NCBI GenBank assembly: GCA_002633005.1 | Contig: NMRA01000584.1 | Location: forward strand, 195,629-259,628 | Length of the DNA: 64,000 nucleotides | Direction of reading: 5' to 3' | Source of the DNA: Phoronis australis | Taxonomy: Eukaryota; Phoronida; Phoronidae | Shown here: positions 36,794 through 48,555 of the stretch, piece by piece | Numbering within the stretch: position 1 is the first letter of the stretch | Layout: each line of letters opens with the position of its first letter | The notes under the pieces: model-generated | Told to the model about the DNA's origin: nothing | Seen by the model: only the letters and a program-made list of their open reading frames with translations | Database searches by the model: none | Position numbers and translations under genes: made by a program

Positions 36794-37006
36794 TCAAAAT
36801 ATGAAGCGAGGTGAATCCAGAGAATTATTGAAGTGACCTCCGCAGCTACTGGGAGGGTCGTCGTCGCTAGAGTCATCCCGACGACGTGTAATGGTTTTCG
36901 CGCGAGATTTTCGTATCATGGCTTGGAGTTCCTGCAAAACAGAAGCACGTGTTTGATAACTAGCATCAGTATCCGTATTGACCGTGGTCATTGACGGTAA
37001 AGGAAT
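36794..37006 (-). CDS. USP35/38-like coding exon 8 (C-terminus)
   Basis: Acceptor accatttcag; 70 codons plus TGA. Encodes a predicted helix SVLQELQAMIRKSRAKTITR and the acidic-then-Gly tail SDDDPPSSCGGHFNNS ending RFIF. Confidence 0.9.
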   Translation of the reverse strand: MPLPSMTTVNTDTDASYQTRASVLQELQAMIRKSRAKTITRRRDDSSDDDPPSSCGGHFNNSLDSPRFIF

Positions 37007-40000
37007 CTGAAATGGTGATGGAAAAAGAGATACATGTAATAATCAGGGTGCTGACATTACAACATTCTCTCCTTCAGCTTTACACAAGCTGATGAGTTCA
37101 ACTTAGTTGTTTCAACTGCCCAACTTCAATGTGTTGTGTAGTTGTACACCTCCCAACTAGCAGAGATGGCTTGCACAATTTTGATTGTTGCAAGAAGTCA
37201 AAGCATTGTTCCATGATTATAGCGATGATAGCAGTGGTGAGTGAGACAATGATAATGATGAAGGTGACAATAATATTTAATGAAGATGACAGGAAAATGA
37301 AAGAAGAGAAAACATGAAATACACAATAGGTGGGACTTCCTGGATTCAAAATGAAGAAACAATTTCACAGTTTTGGACTGTGTCTGAGGCAAAATAAGGG
37401 ATTAAAGGGCACCACGTATCCCCTGCAAACCTTCATCACGCCAGCAATAGTACACAACATGTTCAGGTTAGAAACTTACTTGTCTGTACTTGTCATTATC
37501 CCTCTGCACAGCCGAGAGCAGCTCCACAGGACATGACACGTCCACCTCTTCAGAAGCCTCATTGAGAAGCGTATAAAACAGCATGTATGGTGTGTCACGG
37601 TGATACTTCTGCGTAATGTTTATAAAGTCTGCGCATTTCTTCTCTGTCACCGTTTCATCATTTGCCAAGAACCACTTGTCTTCCAACAAGTCCTCACATT
37701 CCTCAACACCGGTGGAATTCATTGATGCTATTGGCCGACGGGTCATGTGACGAGTGTAGACGTAGTAGTGCCCTCCATGAGGGGAAATCCCTGAGTGAAT
37801 GATGACACTGGTCAAAACGAAAACGGGTGTGGACGAGCTACCATCTGGGGATTGAGAAACACCTGGCCCAGGTAACATTAGTACCAATGGGAACTTGACA
37901 TCACCCGATATCTTAGAGGTGCTGTTAGTTTTGGGCTCATACTTAAACCTCATTAACGTCAGCACCAGTGTCTGTGGTAACTGCTTGATTAACACTCGCC
38001 TTTCAGCATCACGTAACGCTTGACAACTGCCACAGTGGAACTGATTGACTCCTTCCAACTTCTCTGCATTGAAATACTCCTTCAGCATGTCGGTTAGCAA
38101 GTGACACCTCTTTCCTGTGCTGGAATTCACACATGGCTTTCCAGTCAGACTCTCAGAAAAGGCAAGAGTTATATCCACAAAGGTTTCTGTGCGACACGAA
38201 ACACTGCTACACGACAAACACGTTATACAACTCTCTAGAGTTCCCCCAATGCTCTTCGTCACGGACAGCTTCTCAAAGTCTTTCAATGGCAAAGGGACAC
38301 TAACAGGCCCTTCCACTCCATCAGTCATACCATGTTGCTCATTCGCAGACTCCGACTCAGTATAAGCAACTTTGACATTACTGTCCATTTTCTCACACGC
38401 TATTTTCCTGCCCTGCTGTATTGACCTTGCAACCACCATGTTTACACTACTGCACAATTCTCTTTTCTCATCACCCGTATCATCTTGTAAATCGTCAGAC
38501 ATAGACTTCATCTGTGCTACTGCCACATCACAGACTGGGTTTCTGCTTGGAGTACTCCCACAGTCAGTCCCCTCACAAGACTTCGCCATCATACCCAGGC
38601 TCAACTTGCTTGTCAAAGTACTCACTTTCCTCACCACACTTCTTACTGTGGAACCATGTCCAGAAGTCTCGCCGGCGACGGCATTCAAGCCCGTCTTCAC
38701 TGTGTTCATATACTCGTCGTGTAAGTGGTTTAGGAGATAGCGAAGGTACTCCGCCGCATCCTGCTGCGTGCCCAGAGTGAAGTAGCTGGGGCGACATCTG
38801 TTGGAGAACGACTCCGCGCAATAATACGGTCGCTGACAGAGAGAAGAAACAGATCAATTAGTCAATGAGTGTAATCTTCAGAAAGGGAAGAGAGAATTGA
38901 CAAATGAAAATCTGGTTGATAGGTGATAAAAATATGACAGGGTAAGAATAAAGAGGCAGGAACCTGCATTCCACCACAAAAAGCCAACCTTTGAGACCAC
39001 TTGCCCTGATAAAATGAGCCTCCAACAGTTCCTTAGTCAAACTGGCTGTGATTTCAAGACTGAAAGAACTGCTAGTTCATCACTGCTTGACACCAAGCTC
39101 TACAACGTGTTATGGCATGTGATTTTGTGTCGAGCATGGTCTTAAAGATGTATCTGCATGCTCCAAACTAACAGGAACTAACAACGACAATGCTATTTTA
39201 ACATAATCTACACTTAACTAAGTGCAGTTGTATTCCTAGACAACTTGCAAATATGTAAACAAGAAATTCTGCAAAATCGGCGACCTTTGCAAAAATGACA
39301 TACATTGCAGGCCCTCATAGCCTGCATCATGTTGTGTTATTCCCGAGCACAATGTCACGATACTGATGTGCCACAAAACTCGTTCTTAAAACATTTGGCA
39401 ATTTTCAACGTATTTCATATTCACATCATCGCGGTATGTTTTCTGTTTTTAAATAATTTGGCCACATAATGACAGAGATAAGGAATTAGCCTGCAAGTGC
39501 CACTTTAAGGAATAATGAATAGTCATTTTGTTGCAAAACCAAAAATCAATTCAGGAACAAGTTGAGACTAATTGTATAGCGGTAAGTGATATAAATCAAA
39601 AAATTTGCTTTTTAGTTGGAGGGCAGGTTTGAAAGAGCAATAGCTACTCTCCATGGCTGCAGTGACTCATGAATAAACTGGAGATAATCCTTAGGCAAAC
39701 TTTGTCAGTTTTCCTTAGAGCTGGCTATGTCAACTTGGTAGTCGTTTTCTGGTCCTCAAAGGATATCAACTAATGTTTTATTGGATAAACCAGATATTAA
39801 CCCATGTTTGATTGGATAATAAAACCAGAATTCATTTTTATTGGATAAACCAGACATTAACTGATGTTTAACAGGATAAACCAATTATCACCACACTGAT
39901 GGCCGCTAAATGGAGGACAGAACCAGTGGAAGACAACTCAACAGTAACTTCAATTTTTAACTATTGGCAACGTGCATACACTTCATAAATGACAACAAAA

Positions 40001-43000
40001 TTCATCAAAATTCAAGAATATTCAGTACCTGGGAATATTTAAGGAATGAGAACACCCTTTGAAGCTCTTTAAAGGAGGGTTCCATGGAAGTGACATCATA
40101 GCCTAGAATCTCATTGCGAAACCTGAAATAATGAGAATGGTTTAGCATTAATTAACAAGCAGGCCAACTTCATAACTGTCACAACTGCCCAAATATGCAG
40201 TGATGACAATTGCTTCCTAAAGATCAAGCGCCATTTAGGTACAATGAATCAAACTGTGATCTAATGATCCTAAGCTCTCGGTGAGATAAGTTTGAATGAT
40301 GCGTAGTACACATCAATCACCAAACATTGTAAGCACAGGCTATTGACACACAAGCGCCTGATGCCAATGAGTAACATTCACAATCTCGTATTCAACTTGT
40401 TGCCAATCCTTGAAAAATGTTGCAGTTCAAAGAGGGACAACATTTAACATATTAAGTGTTATAATGAAGTAGGCCACATCGACCAAAAACAAACACACAA
40501 TGTGTGAATAATGGCTTGGAACAATCATACTTGTTTTGATTTGTCCGTGCAAAGCTTAACCACTTTAAAGCTGCATATCACATGGTTAAGCAGTAATCTT
40601 TCTCCATTACCATCAGCGACTCAAGAATCAGTTTACTGAACTTGACCAACCCTACACTTGCATAAATCGAAAACGGCAAACGTAGGTATTGCTTTCGACT
40701 TGAGATAGAAATGAAATCCTATTGCCTACCTATTTTATGTGAGAAAAAGGACAAATTCAATTTTTGTTTTCTAACCAGCTAAACAGCGCATAATGGAGCT
40801 TTATATATCAAATGTTATCAAAAATAGGAATAGTTTCTAAATCTCAGCAAAGAGGCACTTGTCTCAAGGGTAAGCCTTAATGCTTAATTGCTACAAGGAT
40901 TTTCCGTCGATAAGCCCATGGGCGTGTATTCAGAAAATAAAAATTTCAGGTATTTTAGTAACATCAAATAAATGCCCGGGCATAGTTCGCCAAAACCTTG
41001 CTCATTTTTACATAGCATAAATTCTCCACAAAACTAAATTTGTGAGAAAAAGTTGACGCTGAGTGGGCTTTAAAGAGGAAATTTTCTGAATAAACGCCTC
41101 ACTATCTGGGCACTTGACACCAGGAGTTAGAACACCAAATAAATGCCCATGGGTGTTTATTCGGCATAATTTTCCGTAGAAACACCCATTGGCGTTACAT
41201 CGGGTGGGCTTATCTACAGAAAATCCCAGTAGCTTGACATCTACATCACTTCTCTAAAAATCACATGATACAAGATGGTGCGATGTCACTGTAAGCATGT
41301 TTTTCACAAAAGAGTCCCAGGTCTTTTTATCAGCTACCTGTCGATAAAGTACAGCGCCTGTAGGCAACTGTTGATGTAGCAGGTATTGCCGAGATTCTCC
41401 AGTCCAATATTCTCATCTCTCTGCACCACCAGCGATGCGTTGGCTTTCCTAGGAGAGTACAGGACATCTGGAGTCATGCGCCAGCCATGAGAGGGTGCAG
41501 ACCATGGCAATGCAGTGGACGGAAGCTGTGGATACCCCTAGAAATGAAACCAGGCTCTCAAGGCCAAGGCTGCTTACCATACAACAACTTTGACAATGAC
41601 ACGCAGTGAAATTGTAAATATAATATGTACTTAACAAATAACATTCATTTGACCTTGGAATATGAATTCAAGCATCTTCGGTGAAAAAACAGATCGCCAC
41701 GAATTTCGTCTGAATTCCTACTTTATTAATAGAAATTAATCTTGGGAGAACTGGCAATTTGTTGTTGAAGACAGAACACAATAACATGGAACTGACAACC
41801 TGTCATTTTATGAGTCAACAACAATATGGTTGTCACTCAAATGGAATCCGGGTGATTCTGTGACCAAACACTACCCAGTGCACTGGAATGTTACACATAC
41901 AACCATCTCAAGATTTATAGTGGCTATATAAACTGCCTTTTGTCAAAAAAAATCGAATAATCAGATTTAGATCATTTACCTAATGAAGTTGGGCCCCCAC
42001 CTCTCCCCCCCNCCCCCCCCCCCCTTGGTTGCCGCAAACAAAATGGAACAGCAACAGTGTGAAGCGTGAGGACATATTGAGTTCAGTAACTAGAACTGAC
42101 AGTGGATTAGAGGGGGGGGGGCTCAGACCTCAGACCGCGGCGGAATCGTGTCGCCATTTTTTTGTTTAATCCACCGACAGATTTTCCAAACCTAAGGTCC
42201 ATATCCCCATTCCCGGCAACTTTCAGGCCGCCTGTGAAAATGCAATCGCGCTTTGCCCAACTCCCCGTGGCAACATGTTGGGCCCCCTCTCTTAAGGTAT
42301 CCTAGATCCGCCACTGAAACTTGTCTTCAGTTGTTTGGAAGGAATTGTCAATTCATTATTGCTTGACACTAGGCTCTGTCAGTTCCTTGCAAGACAAAAG
42401 AATCTCTTCTCATTTGAGTAACACACAAGAAGAAACCAATTTTTGTAGTTACTGTAGTGAATGACCCAAATCAAAATTCAGTAGAGTGGAATGCTTTAAC
42501 CACAATGTATTTATACCAAAAAAAGATGAGAGGTCCAACAGAATTAGAATGCTTACCTTCAAGGTGCTCAAAACAACATCATAAATATCTGGATACCCAG
42601 GGTGAGCATCAATCTGTGCATAGCACAGTTTTACTACCCTGGGTATCAGAGGTGTGTATACCGAGTGGTTTGAAGACAACTTGGTCATTGCAGTTAGCAG
42701 GTCAGGAATTAATGGACACACCTGAAAAGATTAAAAGACAATCGGAGGTAGCAATCAATTATTGCATATTGTCTGAACCAGTACATAAATGTACATGATT
42801 GTCCAGTTATGTATTAAGTGCCCAGATGCATGAAACAGCCCCAAATAGGAACTCACCTAATATGTTCCCTAAATCTTTTGCATATCTGATCTGTTCTTTA
42901 CTCACAGATGTTATATTCTTCAAACATTTTATCTTTATCACGAGCTCCTGTTTGACTCATGACATATTCTAATACACTATAACTAAAAACTGAGCCCTTA

Positions 43001-46000
43001 ATTCAATCAAAATAATTGGGAACTTATAGTTCTTAATTTAGAGGCATTGCATGAAAAGGTCCCTATTATTCAATAATATTGAGAATTCAACGTAGAGTTT
43101 ACTCTCGATTAGTATCAAAGCCGAAAATTGACTTAGTAATGTGACTCAAACAGCATAAGAAAGGAGAATCAGTCTTTTCACAAACCCACAAATACGCAGC
43201 AAATTTAGGGAACTGCATCACGCAACCAGACAAAGGTTTCCTGGGCATTAAGCTACACAAATCTGGGGTCCCTGGGGTCCGTTTCATGAAAGTGACTTAA
43301 AACCACTTCACATATGATGAAAAAAGGTTATCCACATAATTATGAGCACACCACATTCCAGAAATAATGTAATTGTCTCTCAACTAGAAGTTATGTGTAT
43401 ATTTTCAGAGACCCTGAATCTTTCCTCAAATGAGATTTAATAATTTTTCAGAAACTGTTGTGTGGAGAGTACCAGAAGTTCTTACGAAAGATAAAAATTC
43501 TTAGTAATGTGACAGAATGATAAAAGTGAACACTTTTGTACCCAAAGATCTTGGTATGCACTCCACATTAACACAAAGTGGCATTCGTCTTCCACACAAC
43601 CCAAATTACATAACTTACACAGCCTATTTTCATAAAGGAATACTCGTGTGGTGACCTCTTTCCACAAGCAATAGAAACTTTGACACCAATTCATATCGAA
43701 GCGTATGCATACATATTTAGTAAAACCCTACCATAAGCCAAACTCTAAGTCTAGACAATAGTTATCACACTAGATAATTATTTATATCATTGTGTTCAAC
43801 CCCATTACAGATCTGTTTTAAAACTTTAGGCTACCAGCAATTACAGTGCACTACACAACAACAATGTCCAAAAACGACCAGGAGTTCCCCAAGGCGGCGG
43901 CATGCTGCACATTGTGACCAGACCTGATGGAGAATTTACAGGAAATTGAAGAAGCCACCATTCTTGGACTATTATTTTGATTTTGTGGCAACGACAAGTC
44001 ATCGCAAGCCCTTTTATATTTTGTCATTGATAAGGTGAGACAGTAAAGGTTTTTGCAACTCCATGGCACAGGTTTAACAAGGCGGAGACTACTAGACTCC
44101 CATAGGCAGATTTAGGGGGGGGGGCAGTGGGCCCACACCACCCCCCCCCTGGCTGCTGCAAGTAAAATGAAACAGCAACAATGTAAAGCACGAAGAAATA
44201 TTGAGTTTGGCACCTAGGGGGGAAGGGAGGGGGGGTGGGGGGGCCTGGTCCAGGCACAGGCCTCAGATCGCGGTGGAATCGTGTTCCCATTTTTTTAGTC
44301 CACAGATTTTCTGAACAGGGGGTGGCACATCCCCGACCCCTGCACCTTTCGGGCCGCCTGTGCACATACAATTGCACTTTGCCCATTCCCCGAGATAACA
44401 TGTTGGACCCCCCCTCTTGGTATCCTAGATCTGCCACAGACTCTGACGTCANAAACAGGAAATATTGAGTTTGGCACCTAGGGGGGAAGGGAGAGAGGGT
44501 GGGGGGGCAGGCCCAGGCCCAGGCCCAGGCCCCAGATCGCCGTGGAATTGTGTTCCCATTTTTTTTTAGTCCACAGATTTTCTGATCAGGGGGTGGCACA
44601 TCCCCGACACCTGTACCTTTCGGGCCGCCTGTGCACATACAATTGCACTTTGCCCAATTCCCCAAGACAACATGTTGGACCTCCCCTCATGGTATCCTCT
44701 GACGTCATGTAACCCATAACAATCTGCCCTTACCTTATGAAACAGACACGCACTGTGCTGATACACAGAAAGTAAATACTCCATCATGTTCAAGCATGTT
44801 TCAACAACATGCGGTAGCTCCATTTTCTTGAGGAACTGAAAACAGTCAACAAAATTAGAAATGAAGTACAGAGCATAAAGTACCATGAACATTAAAGGGG
44901 ACAGCAGTTACGTTTAGGGAAAATACAGAAACCTGATTATCTTAAAGATTACTGTTCCGTTGATATGTATTTTCTACCCTTGGAACAAGTGACATCAGTG
45001 GCCGCTACTTGCTTAGAATTGCAGTCACTTTCATTGAGCAAACACAATTTTCTAATTGCTCTTGAACACAGTATGTGTCTGTCGTTCAGGTTTGCTCAAG
45101 AGACGTGAATGCAGCACCAACATATGGGCCTTTTGCTCCAGCTCATTTACATTATTATCTATTGTTCCATGTAACGCAATGCTACATGTCAAGGGATTTC
45201 AGCAGCATTTTGGAATTTGCTTTCCAGTAAAATGCATTGCAAACACTCAGTGAGTTTCTGACAGACTTTCAGAAATCAGTTGATATTAGCAAAATTGACA
45301 TTTTCCTGTTAAGAACAATTTCCAACCACTGAACAGTTATAATTCTTATATAATAATGTCAAGACCAGGATCATGTTGAAATGCTCTATATGAATTGGAA
45401 TGCCACAAAGGTAATCAACACTATTCAGGGGATTCCATACCAAAGGATATTCCACACCATACACGAGTCTCTGTGTCTGATAAGAAGCAGGAAGATGTTA
45501 TATAGTTTTCAAACAGAAATGAACATCGAAATTCGACAGTTTGTATGCACAAGTCTGTGACTAAACAGTCATTTCTTTTCGACTAGACTCGGTTTCAATT
45601 CAGGAAATATCTAAACACAACATCTCTGGTTTTGCTCCGTGCACTTTGTCGAAATTACAACTTTCAAAGTTAAACAAACAAATAGCGGTCACGCAAAATA
45701 TATAAAAAAATTGCAGGCGGTCTGGTACATGTTGTACCAGATATAACTAGGCTGCTCAGATGGGCCCATTGCACTATCACCTGGAACCATTTTTATGCTT
45801 TAATAACATATAGTTATAACCGAGGAGCTAGAGTCCTGACTCAAGGGTCTAGCAGTGTGCCTCAGTGGGACTTGAACTCATGACCTCACGTAAAGGAAGC
45901 AACACATATTCCACTAGACCACACTGCCTCCTCAAGGTCAGGCACAATACTTTTACATTAAAATCTGACTAAATTTTGACAACTATTAATTTGATTAAAC

Positions 46001-48540
46001 TGCCAAAAAATTCTGATAAGAAGTTTGTCTTAGTTTGGCAGACTCACACAGAGATTTGTCAAAGTCTGTCCAGCTTAGTTTGAAAACTACTCTCAGTACA
46101 TTACCACTATCAAACTTATTGGCTTTTTGTTGAGAATTTTTAGTTACAGAAATCGACTTCTTAAATAAGTCATCTACCTGCTCATGAAATAACAACAGAG
46201 TAGTGAGAGTAGTCATTTCTAGACATCAGTATTGACAAGTTTCAAGTTGTGGTTTCACTTTAAAAGAGCTGAACACCAAATGAATCTAGAATGTTAAACT
46301 TTATGTTTCAAACCTAAACAGGCTGATTTTGAACGGTTTGCAACCAAATAACGAGTCAAAGACTAATCGTTCTAAAGCAAATAGTATGCCATAGTTGCGC
46401 ACCATTTCGATGTTGTCTTCGGCAAACTGGACGCAGATGTAGACCTTATCATTGCTGGCTATACTGTTCAACAGTGCCTGCAGCCAGACATCCACGTTTT
46501 CTACAGTCGGCCAACTGAGCCAAGCTTGCAGGCACATTAGGGCAGCTGAAACAGGGAGATAACTTCTTAGTGTGACTTTGAAACATGCATATTACTGTCG
46601 CAGTCTTAAAATGTGAATAGGTCGACAATGGTTCCGTAATTTCAAACTACAAAGAAATAACCACATACAATTTATCATTACAAGCCTCTGAGGAGCTAGA
46701 AACCTGACTCAAGGGTCTACAGTGTGCCTCAATGGAAATTGAACCTACAACCTTGAGTAAAGGAAGTAGGCACTTATCCCACATAGCAACACTGCCTCCT
46801 GCAAAATGATGATCAAATTCTATTTGATACAAATTTTCAAGATGAAATCTCAAGAAAGCTGTCAGATACAGTTTTCTATCATTTTATTTCCCTTTTATGT
46901 AATTTCAAGAGCTTTTCATGAAAATCGTGAAAGTGTTATTTATTGATAGCCCCTCGTGCAAACGTCGAATCTCTTAAAACTGATCCCAACATTCCAATGA
47001 TTGTTTTGGAGAACAGTGCATAAAGAAAGTTTTGTATGGATCTGATCAGTCATTTCTGAGATACGATGTTCTCAAATTAGATAACTTTGAACTTTGTCCT
47101 ATGGTCCTATATTTGACCTCAACAACACTGAAGTCATATTTGACACATCAATAAAAATTTGAGAAAGCTGGTCAAATTTGACCGCCGGGGCTCACAATTT
47201 GTGCATGGTGGGATGCAATTCTCAAAAAGCCTGGTGCAGAGAACGCTGGATTAGTTGAACTAGTGTCAAGATGATTGAAGTCACATCAAATTTTAGAGTG
47301 TTTACTAGTAAAGGTAACTGTTCTGATTTAAATGATTTAATTGTTGCTCCCACAAACAGTGTTCTCCAGAACAGAAAATTCAAACTTGACTAGAATGACA
47401 AAATCTGTGTATATGTACGAAAGTCCCATGCCTGTACTATGGGTAGTTTGAGTGTCTTGCATAAATATAGAACTGGCACCCACTATAAGTTCAATGATCT
47501 AATTTACTAGAAATGACCAGTATCCCAATACTTCAAACTCATTGCATGGGATTTCGAGCTCGACTCAGGTTCCAAGACAAACTCGTAATGACAAGACTCA
47601 ACTAGATGCAGTGACGAGCAAAAACAGGTTGTGGAGAACATTATACCTGTTACAGACCCCACTGCCAAACCTGCAATAGCATGAAAACAGAAGCCCAGCC
47701 CATAAGACAAAACTTACACATAAATTGGTTGTCAGTCACTGCACTATTGCAGGCAATGCGCTCTGCGAAATCAGCTGCGTACTCAACTTTAAGGTGCTTA
47801 ACAATACTGCCAAGTGCTATGGGAAACATCGGCTTGGCATTATCCAGATCAATGGAGCCTATGATGCTGAACAGAGTCAACACATTTTTCTGGGCATTTT
47901 CTGAACTGCTGGCCCTCCAAATGGATCCGATGACAGAGGCCAATTTCTCCACATACATTTCAAATTCCTTCATTTCATTGACGATGCTCACCCCAGCACC
48001 TTTGGCTTGAAAGTGCTGTCTGCTTATTATCCACAATAAAACATCACACAATGCAATGGTGTCATTTCCAATTGGAGCGCAGTCAACAAATTCCATCAAG
48101 AGATCTGATAGTGTCACAGCTGTTTCTAAGTCCTGATTGGCTTTTAGAAAACCAGTCACATGATCGCCAATGATTACGCAAACATTACTTAAAGAGGAGT
48201 CTCCTTTCTTACTCAGTAATCGCAGTGATTCTGATACCATTAAGAGGGTCCTGTGTCGTTCACCTTGGGTGAAGATATATGTAATAATGTCCGGCTGAGA
48301 CCACAAAGCAAAGAAAGAGCTCAAGTTGTGCAAAGCCCACTCCTTGTAAACGTTCAACGCCTCATTCCAATGTTCTTGATGGTCGGTCTTGATGCTGTAC
48401 TCAAGGCAAACTTTGATCACATTGTCTATAACTTCTGTACTTTGTGGCGACCTGGCTGCCATTACAATCTTGCTCAACAGAGCTCTCTTGATGTCAGGTT
48501 TAAAGGTCGACTGGAAGATTCCCACCACGATTTTATCCAT
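36794..48540 (-). CDS. ubiquitin-specific protease of the USP35/USP38 type, 8 coding exons
   Basis: Coding exons (minus strand): 48540-47718, 46545-46403, 44835-44734, 42721-42557, 41537-41338, 40122-40029, 38832-37480, 37006-36794. The spliced frame gives about 1030 residues; human USP38 is about 1040. All introns are GT-AG with matching phases. Residues 1-411 are helical HEAT/ARM-like sequence as in USP35/38. The Cys box GLENLGNTCYINSCLQAL puts the nucleophile near Cys464; QQDAAEYLRYLL follows. Zinc pairs CLSC and CGSC lie near 714/717 and 776/779. The His box SPHGGHYYVY puts His near 864, and WFLANDETV supplies the Asp/Asn near 900. The tail DDDPPSSCGG ... RFIF resembles the conserved C-terminus of the pair. 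The family cleaves ubiquitin from proteins inside the cell. All catalytic residues are present, so the enzyme should be active. USP35 versus USP38 is not separable. Confidence 0.93.
37480..38832 (-). CDS. USP35/38-like coding exon 7 (main catalytic exon)
   Basis: Acceptor ctctctgtcag; 451 codons in one open frame; donor GTAAGT. Contains GTQQDAAEYLRYLLNHLHDE, both CxxC pairs, LPQTLVLTLMRFKY, the His box and the Asp/Asn motif. The insert between QQD and the first CxxC is low-complexity, Ser/Cys-containing and probably disordered. Confidence 0.95.
38833..40028 (-). other. USP intron 6
   Basis: No second gene. Holds a 30-bp tandem repeat at 39,780-39,890 and otherwise unremarkable AT-rich sequence. 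Confidence 0.6.
39780..39890 (+). repeat. 30-bp tandem repeat, about 3.5 copies
   Basis: ATTGGATAAACCAGATATTA-type units: copies 1 and 3 are close; copy 2 carries ATAAAACCAG; the fourth is partial (AACAGGATAAACCA). Confidence 0.75.
40029..40122 (-). CDS. USP35/38-like coding exon 6
   Basis: Acceptor attatttcag, donor GTACTG. Encodes FRNEILGYDV and SFKELQRVFSFLKYSQ, matching the family's FRRQVL...KKLQHLFAFLAHTQ. Confidence 0.88.
40890..41233. mobile_element. foldback MITE-like element in USP intron 5
   Basis: GCTACAAGGATTTTCCGTCG-ATAAGCCCA at the left mirrors TGGGCTTATCTACAGAAAAT-CCCAGTAGC at the right. An inner inverted pair also occurs: AAATGCCCGGGCAT and AAATGCCCATGGG words near 40,975 and 41,140. 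Confidence 0.7.
41338..41537 (-). CDS. USP35/38-like coding exon 5 (Cys box)
   Basis: Acceptor catttctag, donor GTAGCT. Carries GLENLGNTCYINSCLQAL with the catalytic cysteine. The preceding linker (GYPQLPSTALPW...) is not conserved. Ends in phase 2. Confidence 0.92.
41990..42320 (-). repeat. G/C-rich interspersed repeat copy 1 (USP intron 4)
   Basis: Begins after a C-run (one N at 42,011), then AAATGGAACAGCAACAGTG, GGAATCGTGTCGCCATTTTT, TGCAATCGCGCTTTGCCC, ending GGTATCCTAGATCCGCCACT. Shares all blocks with the pair at 44.1-44.7 kb. Confidence 0.75.
42557..42721 (-). CDS. USP35/38-like coding exon 4
   Basis: Acceptor aatcttttcag, donor GTAAGC, exactly 55 codons. Encodes VCPLIPDLLTAMTKL and AHPGYPDIYDVVLSTLK, like the HYSGFPDLYEPILEAIK block. 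Confidence 0.9.
42826..43290. mobile_element. MITE-like element, copy A (USP intron 3)
   Basis: Runs from GCATGAAACAGCCCCAAATA to TCCGTTTCATGAAAGTG and parallels 52,014-52,469 over its whole length: shared CTAAAAACTGAGCCC, GCATTGCATGAAAAGGTCCC, AACGTAGAGTTTACTCTCGA, AAATTGACTTAGTAATG. Confidence 0.7.
43482..43694 (-). pseudogene. LINE C-terminal fragment in USP intron 3
   Basis: One frame reads RLCKLCNLGCVEDECHFVLM, the Cys/His zinc-binding motif at the end of many non-LTR retrotransposon ORF2 proteins, with a LW..K tail. Nothing else of the element was recognised nearby. Confidence 0.6.
44103..44705 (-). repeat. G/C-rich interspersed repeat, two tandem copies (USP intron 3)
   Basis: Copy A (about 44,103-44,430) and copy B (about 44,455-44,700) share AAATATTGAGTTTGGCACCT, AGTCCACAGATTTTCTGA, GGGGGTGGCACATCCCCGAC, TTTCGGGCCGCCTGTGCACA and CCCCTCTTGGTATCCT-type ends. 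The G-runs and CCAGGCC reiterations make this a difficult assembly region; one N is at 44,452. Confidence 0.85.
44734..44835 (-). CDS. USP35/38-like coding exon 3
   Basis: Acceptor gactgttttcag, donor GTAAGG, exactly 34 codons. Encodes CLNMMEYLLSVYQHSACLFH, aligning with the family's ALAVLSHMLLSFQHSPEAFH. Confidence 0.88.
45822..45934 (-). repeat. tRNA-derived SINE (USP intron 2)
   Basis: On the minus strand: GGAGGCAGTGTGGTCTAGTG with an A-box-like TGGTCTAGTGG, then GAGTTCAAGTCC as B box (45,868-45,879), then a short tail ending AGCTCCTC. The mature tRNA fold is not complete, so this is a SINE and not a working tRNA gene. Confidence 0.7.
46403..46545 (-). CDS. USP35/38-like coding exon 2
   Basis: Acceptor ctgtttcag; encodes ALMCLQAWLSWPTVENVDVW, like the family's IDWLSWPLAQHVDTW block. 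The end is placed at ATG|GTGCGC, a weak donor, because that joins IEM in phase to FLKKMELPHV and keeps family spacing. A later donor near 46,314 would break the frame. Confidence 0.75.
46687..46802 (-). repeat. tRNA-derived SINE, second copy (USP intron 1)
   Basis: Same order as the copy at 45.9 kb: GGAGGCAGTGTTGCTATGTG, CTTCCTTTACTCAAGGTTG, GGTTCAATTTCC B-box relic, GTAGACCCTTGAGTCAGG. More diverged. Confidence 0.65.
47718..48540 (-). CDS. USP35/38-like coding exon 1
   Basis: The start codon sits in GCCATGG, giving MDKIVVGIFQ, which resembles the MDKILEG-type start of USP38. Ends DNQFM plus one base before a consensus donor GTAAGT. An acceptor (tgttctttcag) 15 bases upstream of the ATG indicates a separate 5' UTR exon. 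Confidence 0.9.
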
Positions 48541-48555
48541 GGCAAAAATAATGAC
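48541..48555 (-). other. 5' UTR stub and splice acceptor of the USP gene
   Basis: Fifteen bases between the acceptor CAG (48556-48558 on the plus strand) and the ATG. The first, non-coding exon must lie at higher coordinates. A candidate promoter area is near 51,730, where ACCGGAAGTA (an ETS-type core) reads on the minus strand, but this is unproven. Confidence 0.6.

Noticed and set aside
38573-38857. Minus frame of 94 codons overlapping USP exon 7
   Set aside because: Shadow frame; the correct frame carries GTQQDAAEYLRYLL.
44024-44665. 213-codon minus frame
   Set aside because: It spans two copies of a G/C-rich repeat and reads Pro/Gly low complexity.
45822-45934. Functional tRNA gene
   Set aside because: A/B-box-like words are present, but there is no complete cloverleaf and three diverged copies exist, as for a SINE.
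45995-46216. Minus frame beginning MTTLTTLLLFHEQ as a USP exon
   Set aside because: The family alignment is filled by the 34-codon exon at 44,734-44,835, and phases would not fit.
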